NCBI GenBank assembly: GCA_022451885.1
Contig: JAKUNN010000002.1
Span: 1-40,008, forward strand
DNA: 40,008 nucleotides
Reading direction: 5' to 3'
Origin: Dehalococcoidia bacterium
Lineage (GTDB): Bacteria > Chloroflexota > Dehalococcoidia > Tepidiformales > Tepidiformaceae
Shown here in pieces: positions 8,096-16,022 of the stretch. Below the pieces are notes generated by a model. That model saw nothing but the letters and a program-made list of their open reading frames with translations, did no database searches and was not told the DNA's origin. Numbering within the stretch: the stretch's first letter is position 1; the number at the start of each line of letters is the position of its first letter. The translations under genes and the position numbers were made by a program.

Positions 8096-8860
8096 TTAGA
8101 AATCAACCCGACGAGTAAATCCGCCGTCTACGACAACATTCACCCCAGTAGTGTGATTGGATGCCGGACTCGCTAAGAACACAGCGACATTAGCAACATC
8201 CGTTCCACTACCAAACCCAGATGGAGCATTAGCCTTAATCATCTCAAAAAATGGAGGCATTGCCTGTTCAATATTGTGCCACGGCCCACCCTCGAAGTAA
8301 GTAGGACCTGGTGAAACAACATTAAATCGAATTCCATTAGGAGCATGCTGAATAGCAGCAAAAGATGACCAGTTAAGTTGTGCAGCCTTCATAGCTCCAT
8401 AGGCACCAGCAGACGTTGCTGGAGGCGGTGGGAACGCTTCTACTGCAGCGCAAGTGCTAATAGTGACCACGCTACCTGTTCCTGATTCCGTAAGGAAAGG
8501 CAATGCAGCATTAGTACCATTAACAGTAGCCATCATGTCAATGGAGTAATGCTCATCCCAAAGATCGCCACCTCCACCAGCTGAAGCGTTATTAACCAAA
8601 ATATCAATGCCGCCAAGTTGAGCAGCACTATCCTCAACCCAAGCCTTTAAGGCGTCAGGGTCAGAAACATCACATGGGGCACCAATAACGTTAGTGCCAT
8701 GTGATTTAAGTTCTTCAACTGCAGCTGCCACCTTCTCAGGTGTACGTGCACAAATTGAAACATCAGCACCTTCAGCGGCAAGAGTATTGGCTATAAAATT
8801 ACCTATACCTTGACTCGCTGCGGTGACAAGAGCCTTTTTACCAGCAAGTTGTAAATCCAC
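8096..8860 (-). CDS. Short-chain dehydrogenase/reductase (SDR, classical)
   Basis: NAD(P)-dependent oxidoreductase of the classical SDR type. It has a Rossmann opening with TAASQGIG in place of TGxxxGIG, the NNAS motif, and the catalytic YxxxK as YGAMK, ending with the usual VNVVVDGGFTR. The ORF track begins at 9016, but the first 52 residues there are not SDR-like. A GTG at 8860, with AGGAGG upstream, gives 254 residues starting just before the first strand, which is the family's normal length. The gene is divergent from the acetoin dehydrogenase operon, is led by a strong stem-loop and ends in an intrinsic terminator. Substrate unknown; the bulk of close classical SDRs act on hydroxy- or oxo-acyl compounds or sugars. 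Confidence 0.9.
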   Translation of the reverse strand: MDLQLAGKKALVTAASQGIGNFIANTLAAEGADVSICARTPEKVAAAVEELKSHGTNVIGAPCDVSDPDALKAWVEDSAAQLGGIDILVNNASAGGGGDLWDEHYSIDMMATVNGTNAALPFLTESGTGSVVTISTCAAVEAFPPPPATSAGAYGAMKAAQLNWSSFAAIQHAPNGIRFNVVSPGPTYFEGGPWHNIEQAMPPFFEMIKANAPSGFGSGTDVANVAVFLASPASNHTTGVNVVVDGGFTRRVDF

Positions 8861-8880
8861 GAATGATCCTCCTATACAGT

Positions 8881-8959
8881 ATCTTCTGCGAATAAAGTTA
8901 GGGCCCTCAAATGGGGGCTCCAAGTAGAAAACGATTATAAGGGCTTCTTCGCAGAAGAT
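8881..8959 (-). promoter_or_regulatory. Structured 5' leader (12-bp perfect stem) of the SDR gene
   Basis: ATCTTCTGCGAA at 8881-8892 pairs perfectly with TTCGCAGAAGAT at 8948-8959, enclosing 55 nt that contain a smaller GCCC/GGGC hairpin. On the minus strand the stem closes about 8-10 nt before the AGGAGG site of the GTG start. The candidate promoter just upstream would start transcription almost at the first stem base. It resembles no riboswitch class I recognise; it could be a stabilising 5' stem-loop or a regulatory leader. Confidence 0.55.
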
Positions 8960-8966
8960 CATTGTT

Positions 8967-9007
8967 AATAAAAAAAACATTGATACCTTTGTCAGAGAGC
9001 CTGACAA
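8967..9007 (-). promoter_or_regulatory. Candidate promoter of the SDR gene with overlapping dyad
   Basis: On the minus strand CTGACA (8990-8995) and TTTATT (8967-8972) are separated by 17 bases, giving a predicted start near 8960. A perfect 7-bp dyad, TTGTCAG-5 nt-CTGACAA (8989-9007), covers the -35 box and could be an operator. The -10 match is weak. Confidence 0.35.
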
Positions 9008-9058
9008 GCTGTACATTTTCTCTTACGGCTATTCGCAATTACGGATACAGTCGAAAAA

Positions 9059-9087
9059 AATTGTTAACACGAGAACTGATAACAATT
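9059..9087 (+). promoter_or_regulatory. lac-operator-like dyad ahead of the acetoin dehydrogenase operon
   Basis: AATTGTTA and TAACAATT form perfect 8-bp half-sites with their centres 21 bases apart, two helical turns, ending 23 bases before the E1 alpha start. The half-sites resemble those bound by LacI/GalR-type repressors, though the spacing is longer than in lacO. It could instead form a hairpin in the mRNA leader. No regulator gene is next to it. Confidence 0.35.
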
Positions 9088-9110
9088 AGGCTTATGATTT
9101 GGAGACGACT

Positions 9111-10082
9111 ATGGAATTAACGAAGGACATCCTACTTGACCTACATAGAAGAATGGTAAGGATTCGGCATTTTGAAGATGAAGCAGGAAAGCTAAGTGAA
9201 TCTGGTCAAATGCCAGGAGCTCTACACCTTTACGTTGGGGAAGAAGCAGTAGCTGCTGGGGTTATGGTTCATCTTTCTGACGAGGATCAGATTACGAGCA
9301 CGCATCGAGGGCACGGGCACTTGGTAGCCAAAGGTGGCGATTTTAAACAAATGTATGCGGAGCTTTATGGGCGTTCAACTGGATACAACAAAGGTAAGGG
9401 CGGCAGTATGCATATCGCCAACGTCGATGCAGGAATGCTCGGTGCAAACGGGATTGTTGCTGCTGGTCCACCTATAGCTGTCGGTGCTGGCTTTTCTAAC
9501 AAGTATCGTGGTACTAAAAATGTTGCCGTACCTTTTTTTGGTGACGGTGCAACGAATGAAGGATCGTTTCATGAGGCTGCCAATATGGCAGCTGTCTGGA
9601 AACTACCGGTAGTATTTGTTTGTGAAAACAATGGCTATGGTGAATTTACGCCACAAGCCGAGCATCAAGCTATCAAGGACATTACGGATCGGGCTGCAGG
9701 TTATGGGATGCCAGGCATCCAAGCAGATGGCATGGATGCAATAGCCGTCTGGGAAGCAGCAGGGGAAGCAATTGAACGTGCTCGGAACGGTGAAGGACCA
9801 ACACTCTTGGAATGTAAAACTTACCGATACTATGACCACGTTGGCCGATCAGGGATCGGGCTTGAATACCGTTCAGATGAAGAACTGGACGAGTATCGCA
9901 AGGAAGATCCAATTCCAAAAATCGAAAAACACCTCATAGATAACAACGTGCTAACCGCTGATGAAATTCAGGCTGTCCATGATGGCATTCTTGCAGAAAT
10001 CGCAGAAGCGATTAAGTTCGCTGAAAACAGCCCGTTACCGGACCCGTCAACAGTTACAGAAGATGTTTACTACACGGGATAA
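9111..10082 (+). CDS. acoA: Acetoin/2-oxo-acid dehydrogenase E1 component, alpha subunit
   Basis: Thiamine-diphosphate-dependent E1 alpha subunit, which with E1 beta decarboxylates a 2-oxo acid or cleaves acetoin and passes the acyl group to E2. The ThDP motif is clear: GDG at residues 144-146 and NN at 173-174. THRGHGH and KGGSMHI, typical of pyruvate/acetoin E1 alpha, are also present. The track's 9099 start is a TTG; the ATG at 9111 is preferred because GGAG lies six bases ahead, giving 323 residues. It is the first gene of a five-gene set followed 30 bases later by E1 beta. The AcoX-like gene in the same operon argues for an acetoin-type complex over a standard pyruvate dehydrogenase, but the substrate is not proven. 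Confidence 0.9.
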   Translation: MELTKDILLDLHRRMVRIRHFEDEAGKLSESGQMPGALHLYVGEEAVAAGVMVHLSDEDQITSTHRGHGHLVAKGGDFKQMYAELYGRSTGYNKGKGGSMHIANVDAGMLGANGIVAAGPPIAVGAGFSNKYRGTKNVAVPFFGDGATNEGSFHEAANMAAVWKLPVVFVCENNGYGEFTPQAEHQAIKDITDRAAGYGMPGIQADGMDAIAVWEAAGEAIERARNGEGPTLLECKTYRYYDHVGRSGIGLEYRSDEELDEYRKEDPIPKIEKHLIDNNVLTADEIQAVHDGILAEIAEAIKFAENSPLPDPSTVTEDVYYTG

Positions 10083-10112
10083 ATATTTAGTTAAAAGTTA
10101 AAGGAGACAATT

Positions 10113-11117
10113 ATGACAGCAGAAGCAACTACAGAAGCACGACAACTTCCTTACATCCTAGCTATTACCGAAGGGGTTAGGCAGAGCCTTCAGGAATACG
10201 ACACTTCTTTCCTCGCAGGTGAAGATGTCGGTTTAGCAGGAAGCGTATTTCGTATTTATAAAGGTCTATATGCAGAATTTGGACCTGAGAGAGTAATTGA
10301 CTCACCAATTTCTGAAGCAGGATTGATAGGCCTTGGAGTTGGTGCAGGTGCGACCGGACTAAGGCCAATGATCGATATTATGTTTAGCGACTTCATTGGG
10401 GAATGTATGGATGAAATTGCTAATCAATTAGCAAAAACTCGCTATATGTTTGGCGGTAAAACAACGCTGCCAGTGACGGTCCTCACAATGGGAGGCGGGG
10501 GCATTAATCTTGCCGCACAGCACTCTCAAAGCCTCGAGGCCTGGTTATGCCACATCCCTGGGCTAAAGGTCATGATGCCTGCAACTCCACACGATGTGAA
10601 AGGCGCAATCATTGCGGCAAATCGTGATGAGAACCCTGTATTCGTGATTATGAATAAAGCTTCTCTAGGCATTACAGGTGAAGTACCTGAAGAACCTTAT
10701 GCAGTGAACATTGGTGAAGCCATCGTACGACGTGAAGGCTCTAATTTTACTATCGTTGCTATTGGTCGCATGATGCATGAAGCAATGACAGCAGCAGAAA
10801 TTTTGGAAAAAGACGGCATCGATGTCGAGGTAATTGATCCACTCACCTTACAACCACTAGATACCGAAACTATTCTTACCTCTGTAAGAAAAACGCATCG
10901 CGCATTGGTTGTACATGAGGCTGTCCGTTTTGGAGGAATAGGTGCAGAAATTGCTGCACAAATCCAAGAGAATGCTTTCGATGATCTAGATGCGCCGGTA
11001 GGACGAATAGGTGCACCATTTTCTCCCGTACCTTTCAGTCCGCCTTTAGAACAGGCCTATCTCCCTAACGCACAAAAAATTGCAGATGGGGTGAAAGACC
11101 TGATTGGACTGGACTAA
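10113..11117 (+). CDS. acoB: Acetoin/2-oxo-acid dehydrogenase E1 component, beta subunit
   Basis: Beta subunit of the E1 heterotetramer; supplies the transketolase-like pyrimidine-binding half and the C-terminal transketolase domain. Visible landmarks are GEDVG near residue 37, DSPISEAG near 80, the GGGGIN and HSQSLEAWL segment near 127-144, and PGLKVMMPATPHDVKG, all standard for E1 beta. Length (334) is normal. AAAGGAG precedes the ATG. The next gene (AcoX-like) starts 3 bases after its stop, so these are cotranslated. Confidence 0.92.
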   Translation: MTAEATTEARQLPYILAITEGVRQSLQEYDTSFLAGEDVGLAGSVFRIYKGLYAEFGPERVIDSPISEAGLIGLGVGAGATGLRPMIDIMFSDFIGECMDEIANQLAKTRYMFGGKTTLPVTVLTMGGGGINLAAQHSQSLEAWLCHIPGLKVMMPATPHDVKGAIIAANRDENPVFVIMNKASLGITGEVPEEPYAVNIGEAIVRREGSNFTIVAIGRMMHEAMTAAEILEKDGIDVEVIDPLTLQPLDTETILTSVRKTHRALVVHEAVRFGGIGAEIAAQIQENAFDDLDAPVGRIGAPFSPVPFSPPLEQAYLPNAQKIADGVKDLIGLD

Positions 11118-11120
11118 AAC

Positions 11121-12104
11121 TTGCCCGGCCCTGTCGGTATTGTTGCAAATCCTGCGTCCGGAAAAGACATCAGACGCTTAGTGGCTAGGGCCTCGGTTTT
11201 TGACAACCAAGAAAAGAGCGCGATAGTACGCCGCGTTTTGGTTGGTGCAATGGCTGCGGGAGCACGAGATTTTGCATATCTTCCAGATACTCACAATATC
11301 GCAGCTGAAGCAGCCCATGAGTTTAAAGACAAGGCCAATTTTACTGAAGTACAAATCACTCGTACTGCCTCAACTATGGACACTGTTTATGCAGCACAGG
11401 CCATGTTCGACATCGGCTGCTCAATTGTTCTGACTCTTGGCGGAGATGGCACAAACCGTGCCTTCGCAAAAGGTTGGCAAAATGTACCTCTCGTACCGAT
11501 TTCAACCGGTACAAATAATGTCTTTCCGGGGTTAGTAGAGGGAACAGTAGCAGGAGCTGCAGCAGGATTAATTGCTGCAGGAAAAATCGAACTTGCCAGT
11601 GTTTCAAATCAAGTCAAAGCAACAACAATTGAGATTGAGAATGAGGAAGATGACTTGGCTTTAGTTGATGCAGTTCTTGTCGAAGGAGGGTTTGTAGGGG
11701 CACGTGCAATATGGTCAAGTGAACAGTTGAAAACTGCAGTCCTTACAAGGGCTGAAGCTTCCGCCGTTGGACTTACTGCAATTGGGGGACTTATAAACCC
11801 GATAACTCAAAGTGACGATACAGCCTTAGTTATTCAATTCGGGCCAGATGGAGAACTCATTAATGCCCCCATAGCACCAGGCCTCTATGAACCCGTTCCT
11901 GTTATATCTACAGATGTAATAGAGTTCGGAGAAACTGTTACAGTGGAAGGACCAGGGGTACTTGCATTTGATGGTGAGAGAGAACGAGTGTTGCGAAAGG
12001 GACAAACCGCTAAACTCCAAGTAAATCGTAATGGCCCGCACGTTGTGGACGTTCATGCGACACTAACTAAAGCAGCCCATTTGGGTTTATTTTTGACAAA
12101 ATAG
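11121..12104 (+). CDS. acoX: AcoX-like ATP-NAD kinase family protein
   Basis: Member of the NAD kinase/diacylglycerol kinase fold, in the branch called AcoX or acetoin catabolism protein X, found inside acetoin dehydrogenase operons and of unproven activity. The nucleotide-binding signatures are visible: VANPASGKD (residues 8-16), LGGDGTNR (106-113) and STGTNN (128-133). The start is a TTG at 11121, only 3 bases beyond the E1 beta stop and with little Shine-Dalgarno sequence; it places the first strand right at the N-terminus, as in the family. Its position between E1 beta and E2 is the strongest argument that the complex is acetoin-type. Phosphorylation of NAD or another small molecule is only inferred. 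Confidence 0.82.
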   Translation: MPGPVGIVANPASGKDIRRLVARASVFDNQEKSAIVRRVLVGAMAAGARDFAYLPDTHNIAAEAAHEFKDKANFTEVQITRTASTMDTVYAAQAMFDIGCSIVLTLGGDGTNRAFAKGWQNVPLVPISTGTNNVFPGLVEGTVAGAAAGLIAAGKIELASVSNQVKATTIEIENEEDDLALVDAVLVEGGFVGARAIWSSEQLKTAVLTRAEASAVGLTAIGGLINPITQSDDTALVIQFGPDGELINAPIAPGLYEPVPVISTDVIEFGETVTVEGPGVLAFDGERERVLRKGQTAKLQVNRNGPHVVDVHATLTKAAHLGLFLTK

Positions 12105-12123
12105 AACGGGAGTGTGAGAACTA

Positions 12124-13506
12124 ATGCCAACTCAAGTGTATATGGCCAAACTAGGAATGACGATGACAGAAGGCACGGTCGCAGAATGGCTTGTAACTGA
12201 CGGTGGCTCCATAGAGGCAGGACAACCAATCTATCGAGTCGAGACCGAAAAAATAGATATGGAAATTGAGTCTGAAGATACAGGCACAGTACGTCACGTT
12301 GTACCAGCAGACACAACTCTCGAACCTGGCGATGTAGTAGCACTTATTTATAAAGAAGGAGAGGAAGTCCCCGATACTCTACCCGACGTACAGGATTCGA
12401 AATCTGAAGAAATAGCTGAGAATGAAGAAGTAACGATAGGGGAGAGCGCTCCGCAACAAGTCAGTAATGACACCTCTGAGCCAAAAGCCCAAAGTGAGGG
12501 AAAGCGAGTCCCCGCAACTCCTGCAGCACGAAAATTAGCGGAAAAACTTGGAGTAGATCTATCACTGATCACAGGCAGTGGCCCTCGTGGAAGAGTGACT
12601 GAAGCAGATGTACAATCGGCCTCCACCGTAGAAACACCAAAAACTACTACACGCGTTAATGCTTCGCCTGTTGCAAAACGACTTGCTAGTGAGCTGGGGG
12701 TAGATCTCAGTTTATTACAAGGAAGTGGAGCACGTGGACGAATTACAAAAGAGGATGTAGAGGCTGCAGCAAATACAACAACACCTTCCGTAAAGCAAGC
12801 CCCACAATCAGGACCACAGGCTGGAGAAACAGTACCTGTAAAAGGCATGCGAAAAGTCATAGCCCAAAGAATGTATGCCAGCCTGCAGGAAAGTGCTCAA
12901 CTCACCATGGATATGGAAGTAACTATGGACAATGCTGTTCAACTGAGAAACCAGTTAGTAGAAGAATGGGCACCTGAAGGAATAAAGCCTTCTTATACAG
13001 ATCTCGTGATGGCAGCAACAGCAAAAGCTTTGTTAGAGCACCCATTTGCAAATGCGACTTTCTCAGAAAAAGAAATCCAGTTGCTCACAGAAGTACATAT
13101 AGGTATGGCCGTAGCCTTAGAGGAGGGTCTTGTAGTACCAGTGATTCGCAATGTAGATCAATTAGCGCTCAAAGATATTGCCAAGGAATCCGCTCGCTTA
13201 GCCTCAGCCGCACGTGAAGGAAAATTAGGGATGGATGAAATGACTGGTGGAACTTTCACAGTCACTGCCTTAGGAATGTTCGGTGTGGATTCATTCACTC
13301 CAATTATTAATTCACCTGAGGTAGGAATACTTGGAGTTAACCGTATACGGGACAATACAAAATGGGATGGGGACAGACCTATCAAGCAACAAACAATGAC
13401 TCTCAGTCTCACTTGGGACCATAGAGCCCTTGATGGAGCTCCTGCGGCTCAATTCCTTGGAACGATAAAAAACTACCTGGAAGCCCCCTACCGCTTACTA
13501 ATTTAA
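12124..13506 (+). CDS. acoC: Dihydrolipoamide acyltransferase (E2) with two subunit-binding domains
   Basis: Core acyltransferase of the 2-oxo-acid dehydrogenase complex. The order of domains is a lipoyl domain (1-78; lipoyl Lys at K43 in ETEKID), an acidic linker, a first peripheral subunit-binding domain (about 128-165), a second one (about 177-214), a short Pro/Gln linker, and the catalytic domain (about 235-460) with the active-site HxxxDG as H433-RAL-DG438. One binding domain is normal in E2; two consecutive copies with near-identical GVDLSL(I/L)xGSGxRGR(V/I)T cores are unusual. The gene follows the AcoX-like gene and precedes E3, so all parts of one complex are encoded together. The acyl group (acetyl or a branched acyl) is not decidable. 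Confidence 0.92.
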   Translation: MPTQVYMAKLGMTMTEGTVAEWLVTDGGSIEAGQPIYRVETEKIDMEIESEDTGTVRHVVPADTTLEPGDVVALIYKEGEEVPDTLPDVQDSKSEEIAENEEVTIGESAPQQVSNDTSEPKAQSEGKRVPATPAARKLAEKLGVDLSLITGSGPRGRVTEADVQSASTVETPKTTTRVNASPVAKRLASELGVDLSLLQGSGARGRITKEDVEAAANTTTPSVKQAPQSGPQAGETVPVKGMRKVIAQRMYASLQESAQLTMDMEVTMDNAVQLRNQLVEEWAPEGIKPSYTDLVMAATAKALLEHPFANATFSEKEIQLLTEVHIGMAVALEEGLVVPVIRNVDQLALKDIAKESARLASAAREGKLGMDEMTGGTFTVTALGMFGVDSFTPIINSPEVGILGVNRIRDNTKWDGDRPIKQQTMTLSLTWDHRALDGAPAAQFLGTIKNYLEAPYRLLI

Positions 13507-13523
13507 AAAAATAAAGGATTGCT

Positions 13524-14924
13524 ATGGAATCACAACGTTTCGATATTGTAATAATTGGTGGAGGTCCTGGTGGCTACGTTTGTGCGATACGAGCTGCACA
13601 AGCAGGTTTGTCTGTAGCTCTCGTTGAACGTGAAAATCTAGGCGGAGTTTGCCTTAATTGGGGATGCATACCGACAAAGTCACTACTGCATACAGCTGAT
13701 CTTTATCGCGAAATCCAAGAGGCTGAGGCCTTCGGGATTTCCGCACAGAAAACTACATTTGATCTTGAGAAAGTTGTTCAGCACTCGAGGGCAGTTTCAG
13801 AACAACTAACAAACGGCGTAAAATTTTTGATGAAAAAAAATAAAGTGCAGGTTTTTGACGGAATTGGGCGACTAGACGGACCTGGGCGAGTGCTCATAAC
13901 AGCAGAAGATCAAACTGAAGTCACAATTGAAAGTAACGCAATTGTGATAGCAACCGGAGCACGCGCACGCTCTCTTCCTAACATTGAACCGGATGGCGAA
14001 CTTATTTGGACATATAGGGAAGCTATGGTTCCGAAAGAATTACCGAAAAAGCTCCTGGTGATAGGTTCAGGAGCAATAGGAGCAGAATTTGCTTCTTTTT
14101 ACAATGCACTTGGCTCAGACGTAACAATCGTCGAAGTTCTTCCCCAGATATTACCGGTTGAAGACACAGAAGTTTCCGAATTTGTCCGAAATGAATTCGA
14201 GGGACGTGGCATAACAATTATGACTGCAACGAGAGTTGAAAGTCTTACTAGCACTAAAAAAGGTCTGGTAGCAAAGATTTCTTCCGAAAATGGTAGCGAG
14301 GAAAATATTTTTGATCGAGCGATTTTAGCAGTTGGTGTCACTGGTAATGTGGAAAACTTGGGCTTAGAAACAACATCAGTGACAACAGAAAAAGGTTCGA
14401 TCGTAGTGAATGAGTGGTTAGAAACAGAAGAGGAAGGTATTTACGCAATTGGGGACGTTGCTGGTGCACCTCTACTAGCACATAAAGCAATGCACGAGGG
14501 TGTGTTCTGTGCTGAACAAATAGCTGGCATTGATCATGCGCAACCAATGCAAAAAAGCCGCGTTCCTGGATGCACATACTGCCACCCACAAGTCGCGAGC
14601 GTTGGTCTAACAGAGCGTGCTGCAAGTGAAGCTGGGCATAAATTACGAATTGGGAAATTTCCACTCATGGGGAATGGCAAAGCAATCGCAATTGGAGATA
14701 CCGCTGGCTTTGTGAAAACTATTTTCAATGCAGACACAGGTGAATTAATTGGTGCGCACCTCGTAGGACCAAATGTCACTGAAATGGTTCAAGGTTTTGT
14801 TTTAGCAATGGGACTTGAAACCACGGAAACCGAATTGATGGAAACAATTTTCCCACACCCTACTGTCTCCGAAGCAATGCATGAATCAATTCTTGACGCC
14901 TATGGCCAAGCACTTCACATCTAG
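13524..14924 (+). CDS. lpdA: Dihydrolipoamide dehydrogenase (E3)
   Basis: FAD-dependent disulfide oxidoreductase that reoxidises the dihydrolipoyl group of E2 and makes NADH. Seen are the FAD motif GGGPGGYVCAIRAAQ (residues 12-26), the redox disulfide in GGVCLNWGCIPTK (C43 and C48), the NAD motif VIGSGAIGAEFASFY near 175, the second FAD motif YAIGDVAG near 310, and the catalytic pair H445/E450 in FPHPTVSEAMHE. Length 466 is typical. AAAGGA precedes the ATG. It closes the five-gene dehydrogenase set; the next gene starts 24 bases later. Confidence 0.95.
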   Translation: MESQRFDIVIIGGGPGGYVCAIRAAQAGLSVALVERENLGGVCLNWGCIPTKSLLHTADLYREIQEAEAFGISAQKTTFDLEKVVQHSRAVSEQLTNGVKFLMKKNKVQVFDGIGRLDGPGRVLITAEDQTEVTIESNAIVIATGARARSLPNIEPDGELIWTYREAMVPKELPKKLLVIGSGAIGAEFASFYNALGSDVTIVEVLPQILPVEDTEVSEFVRNEFEGRGITIMTATRVESLTSTKKGLVAKISSENGSEENIFDRAILAVGVTGNVENLGLETTSVTTEKGSIVVNEWLETEEEGIYAIGDVAGAPLLAHKAMHEGVFCAEQIAGIDHAQPMQKSRVPGCTYCHPQVASVGLTERAASEAGHKLRIGKFPLMGNGKAIAIGDTAGFVKTIFNADTGELIGAHLVGPNVTEMVQGFVLAMGLETTETELMETIFPHPTVSEAMHESILDAYGQALHI

Positions 14925-14948
14925 TTGCACTGGGCACAGGTATTGACT

Positions 14949-15473
14949 ATGGCCGATCTTATCGATCATTTAAAAAAGCTCGCATCATCAGGTAATGATT
15001 CCCAAGAAGTTTTAAAAATTGCTGAAGAATTACTGTCAGGTGGAATAATGCTAGAAACCGAACTAGCTGATCCCGATGGAACAATCGAATCGGTAAAGAC
15101 AGAAACAGAACGCATGCACAGAGAGGTTCAGTCTGGGATGCGCAGATTCCCAGGAAGTGCAGCCGGAGGATTTCACAGATCAGATCTTGATCCACGAGCC
15201 ATGGCAACCCTTGCAACCTTGGCATATGCAAGAAAAGGGGGTATTTATGAACTGCAGGAATTAATCGATTTATTAAAAAAAGGAGATATTCCACACGAAT
15301 GGTTTATCCGTGAAGCGGTACGTTTACGAACCCTTTTTATTATCCTGCCAATGTTAATCCTTGAGATGGAAACTTCAGGACTACACCCTGCTGATTTTGC
15401 AGAAAAAGTTACAGCAGCAGCTAAAAGAATCGGAAGTGTACACATACCAAAAATAATTGCCCCAAATAATTAA
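14949..15473 (+). CDS. Hypothetical protein, 174 aa, in the acetoin dehydrogenase operon
   Basis: I do not recognise this family. The ATG at 14949 has AGG eight bases upstream and is preferred to the upstream TTG of the track. The protein is helix-rich: an N-terminal acidic segment with repeated hydrophobics, a central SGMRRFPGSAAGGFHRSDLDPR loop, then a helical half with a very hydrophobic stretch (LRTLFIILPMLILEME, about residues 130-145). It has no signal peptide and that stretch may be a buried helix, not a membrane span. It is placed 24 bases after lpdA and 39 before the CMD-family gene, so it is probably part of the same transcript. Confidence 0.7.
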   Translation: MADLIDHLKKLASSGNDSQEVLKIAEELLSGGIMLETELADPDGTIESVKTETERMHREVQSGMRRFPGSAAGGFHRSDLDPRAMATLATLAYARKGGIYELQELIDLLKKGDIPHEWFIREAVRLRTLFIILPMLILEMETSGLHPADFAEKVTAAAKRIGSVHIPKIIAPNN

Positions 15474-15512
15474 GGCCTTGCGGTACTACTAACAAAAAAC
15501 GAGAATGACAAC

Positions 15513-16013
15513 ATGAGCTGGCTAACAAAAGAACAGAGTGAATATCCTTACGATGACGTATTAGGCATAAGGCCAGAGTTACGAGACCTTTATCGCAACT
15601 TTTATGGAAAACTCTGGGACGATGAACTAGTACCAGTAAACCTGCTTGAATTATGTCGCTTACGTATTGCCCAAATACACGAATGTGATACCGAATGGGA
15701 AGTTAGGCACTCAGAAGCAGGAATCAGTGATGAACAAATTCAAAAACTTCAAAACTGGGAAGGCAACCAACTGTTTTCCCCTGTTGAACAGGCAGTATTG
15801 AGATTCGCTGAAAAAATGCCTTGGCAACATCATGAAATTACAGATAAAGATTTCGAAACAATGCGTGCCCACCTAAGTGAACCTGAGGTAGTAGCGCTCA
15901 CAGTTGCATGTGGCTTGTTTGATGCAAATTGCAGACTACGCATCGCTCTTTCGGTTAAACAAGGAAAAAAAGAAACAAAAGCACCAGCAGGTGCTGAACA
16001 AGCAATACGATGA
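15513..16013 (+). CDS. Carboxymuconolactone decarboxylase (CMD/AhpD-like) family protein
   Basis: All-helical CMD-family protein, 166 residues. The family includes the decarboxylase of protocatechuate catabolism and the thiol-active AhpD. The core segment ELCRLRIAQIHECDTEWEVRHSEAGIS matches the AhpD region where a CxxC precedes a His three residues later, but here the motif is C-D-T-E: the first Cys is kept and the second is Glu. It therefore cannot use a CxxC disulfide, and any redox role would need another partner. It is immediately upstream of a paralogue that has TGA at exactly this second position, with GAGGAG overlapping its own stop codon, so the two are likely cotranslated and may form a hetero-oligomer. 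Confidence 0.85.
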   Translation: MSWLTKEQSEYPYDDVLGIRPELRDLYRNFYGKLWDDELVPVNLLELCRLRIAQIHECDTEWEVRHSEAGISDEQIQKLQNWEGNQLFSPVEQAVLRFAEKMPWQHHEITDKDFETMRAHLSEPEVVALTVACGLFDANCRLRIALSVKQGKKETKAPAGAEQAIR

Positions 16014-16022
16014 GGAGAAAAC

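Noticed and set aside
8860-9016. 52-residue N-terminal extension of the SDR in the ORF track
   Set aside because: It reads through the leader stem and promoter region, has no SDR similarity, and a GTG with AGGAGG marks a better start at 8860.
9093-9098. TATGAT as a -10 box for the acetoin operon
   Set aside because: Transcription would start after the ribosome binding site of E1 alpha, so the message would lack it; no matching -35 box at 17 bases.
12348-12860. 170-aa minus-strand ORF inside E2
   Set aside because: Lies opposite the linker and binding domains of E2; composition mirrors the sense codons and nothing is recognisable.
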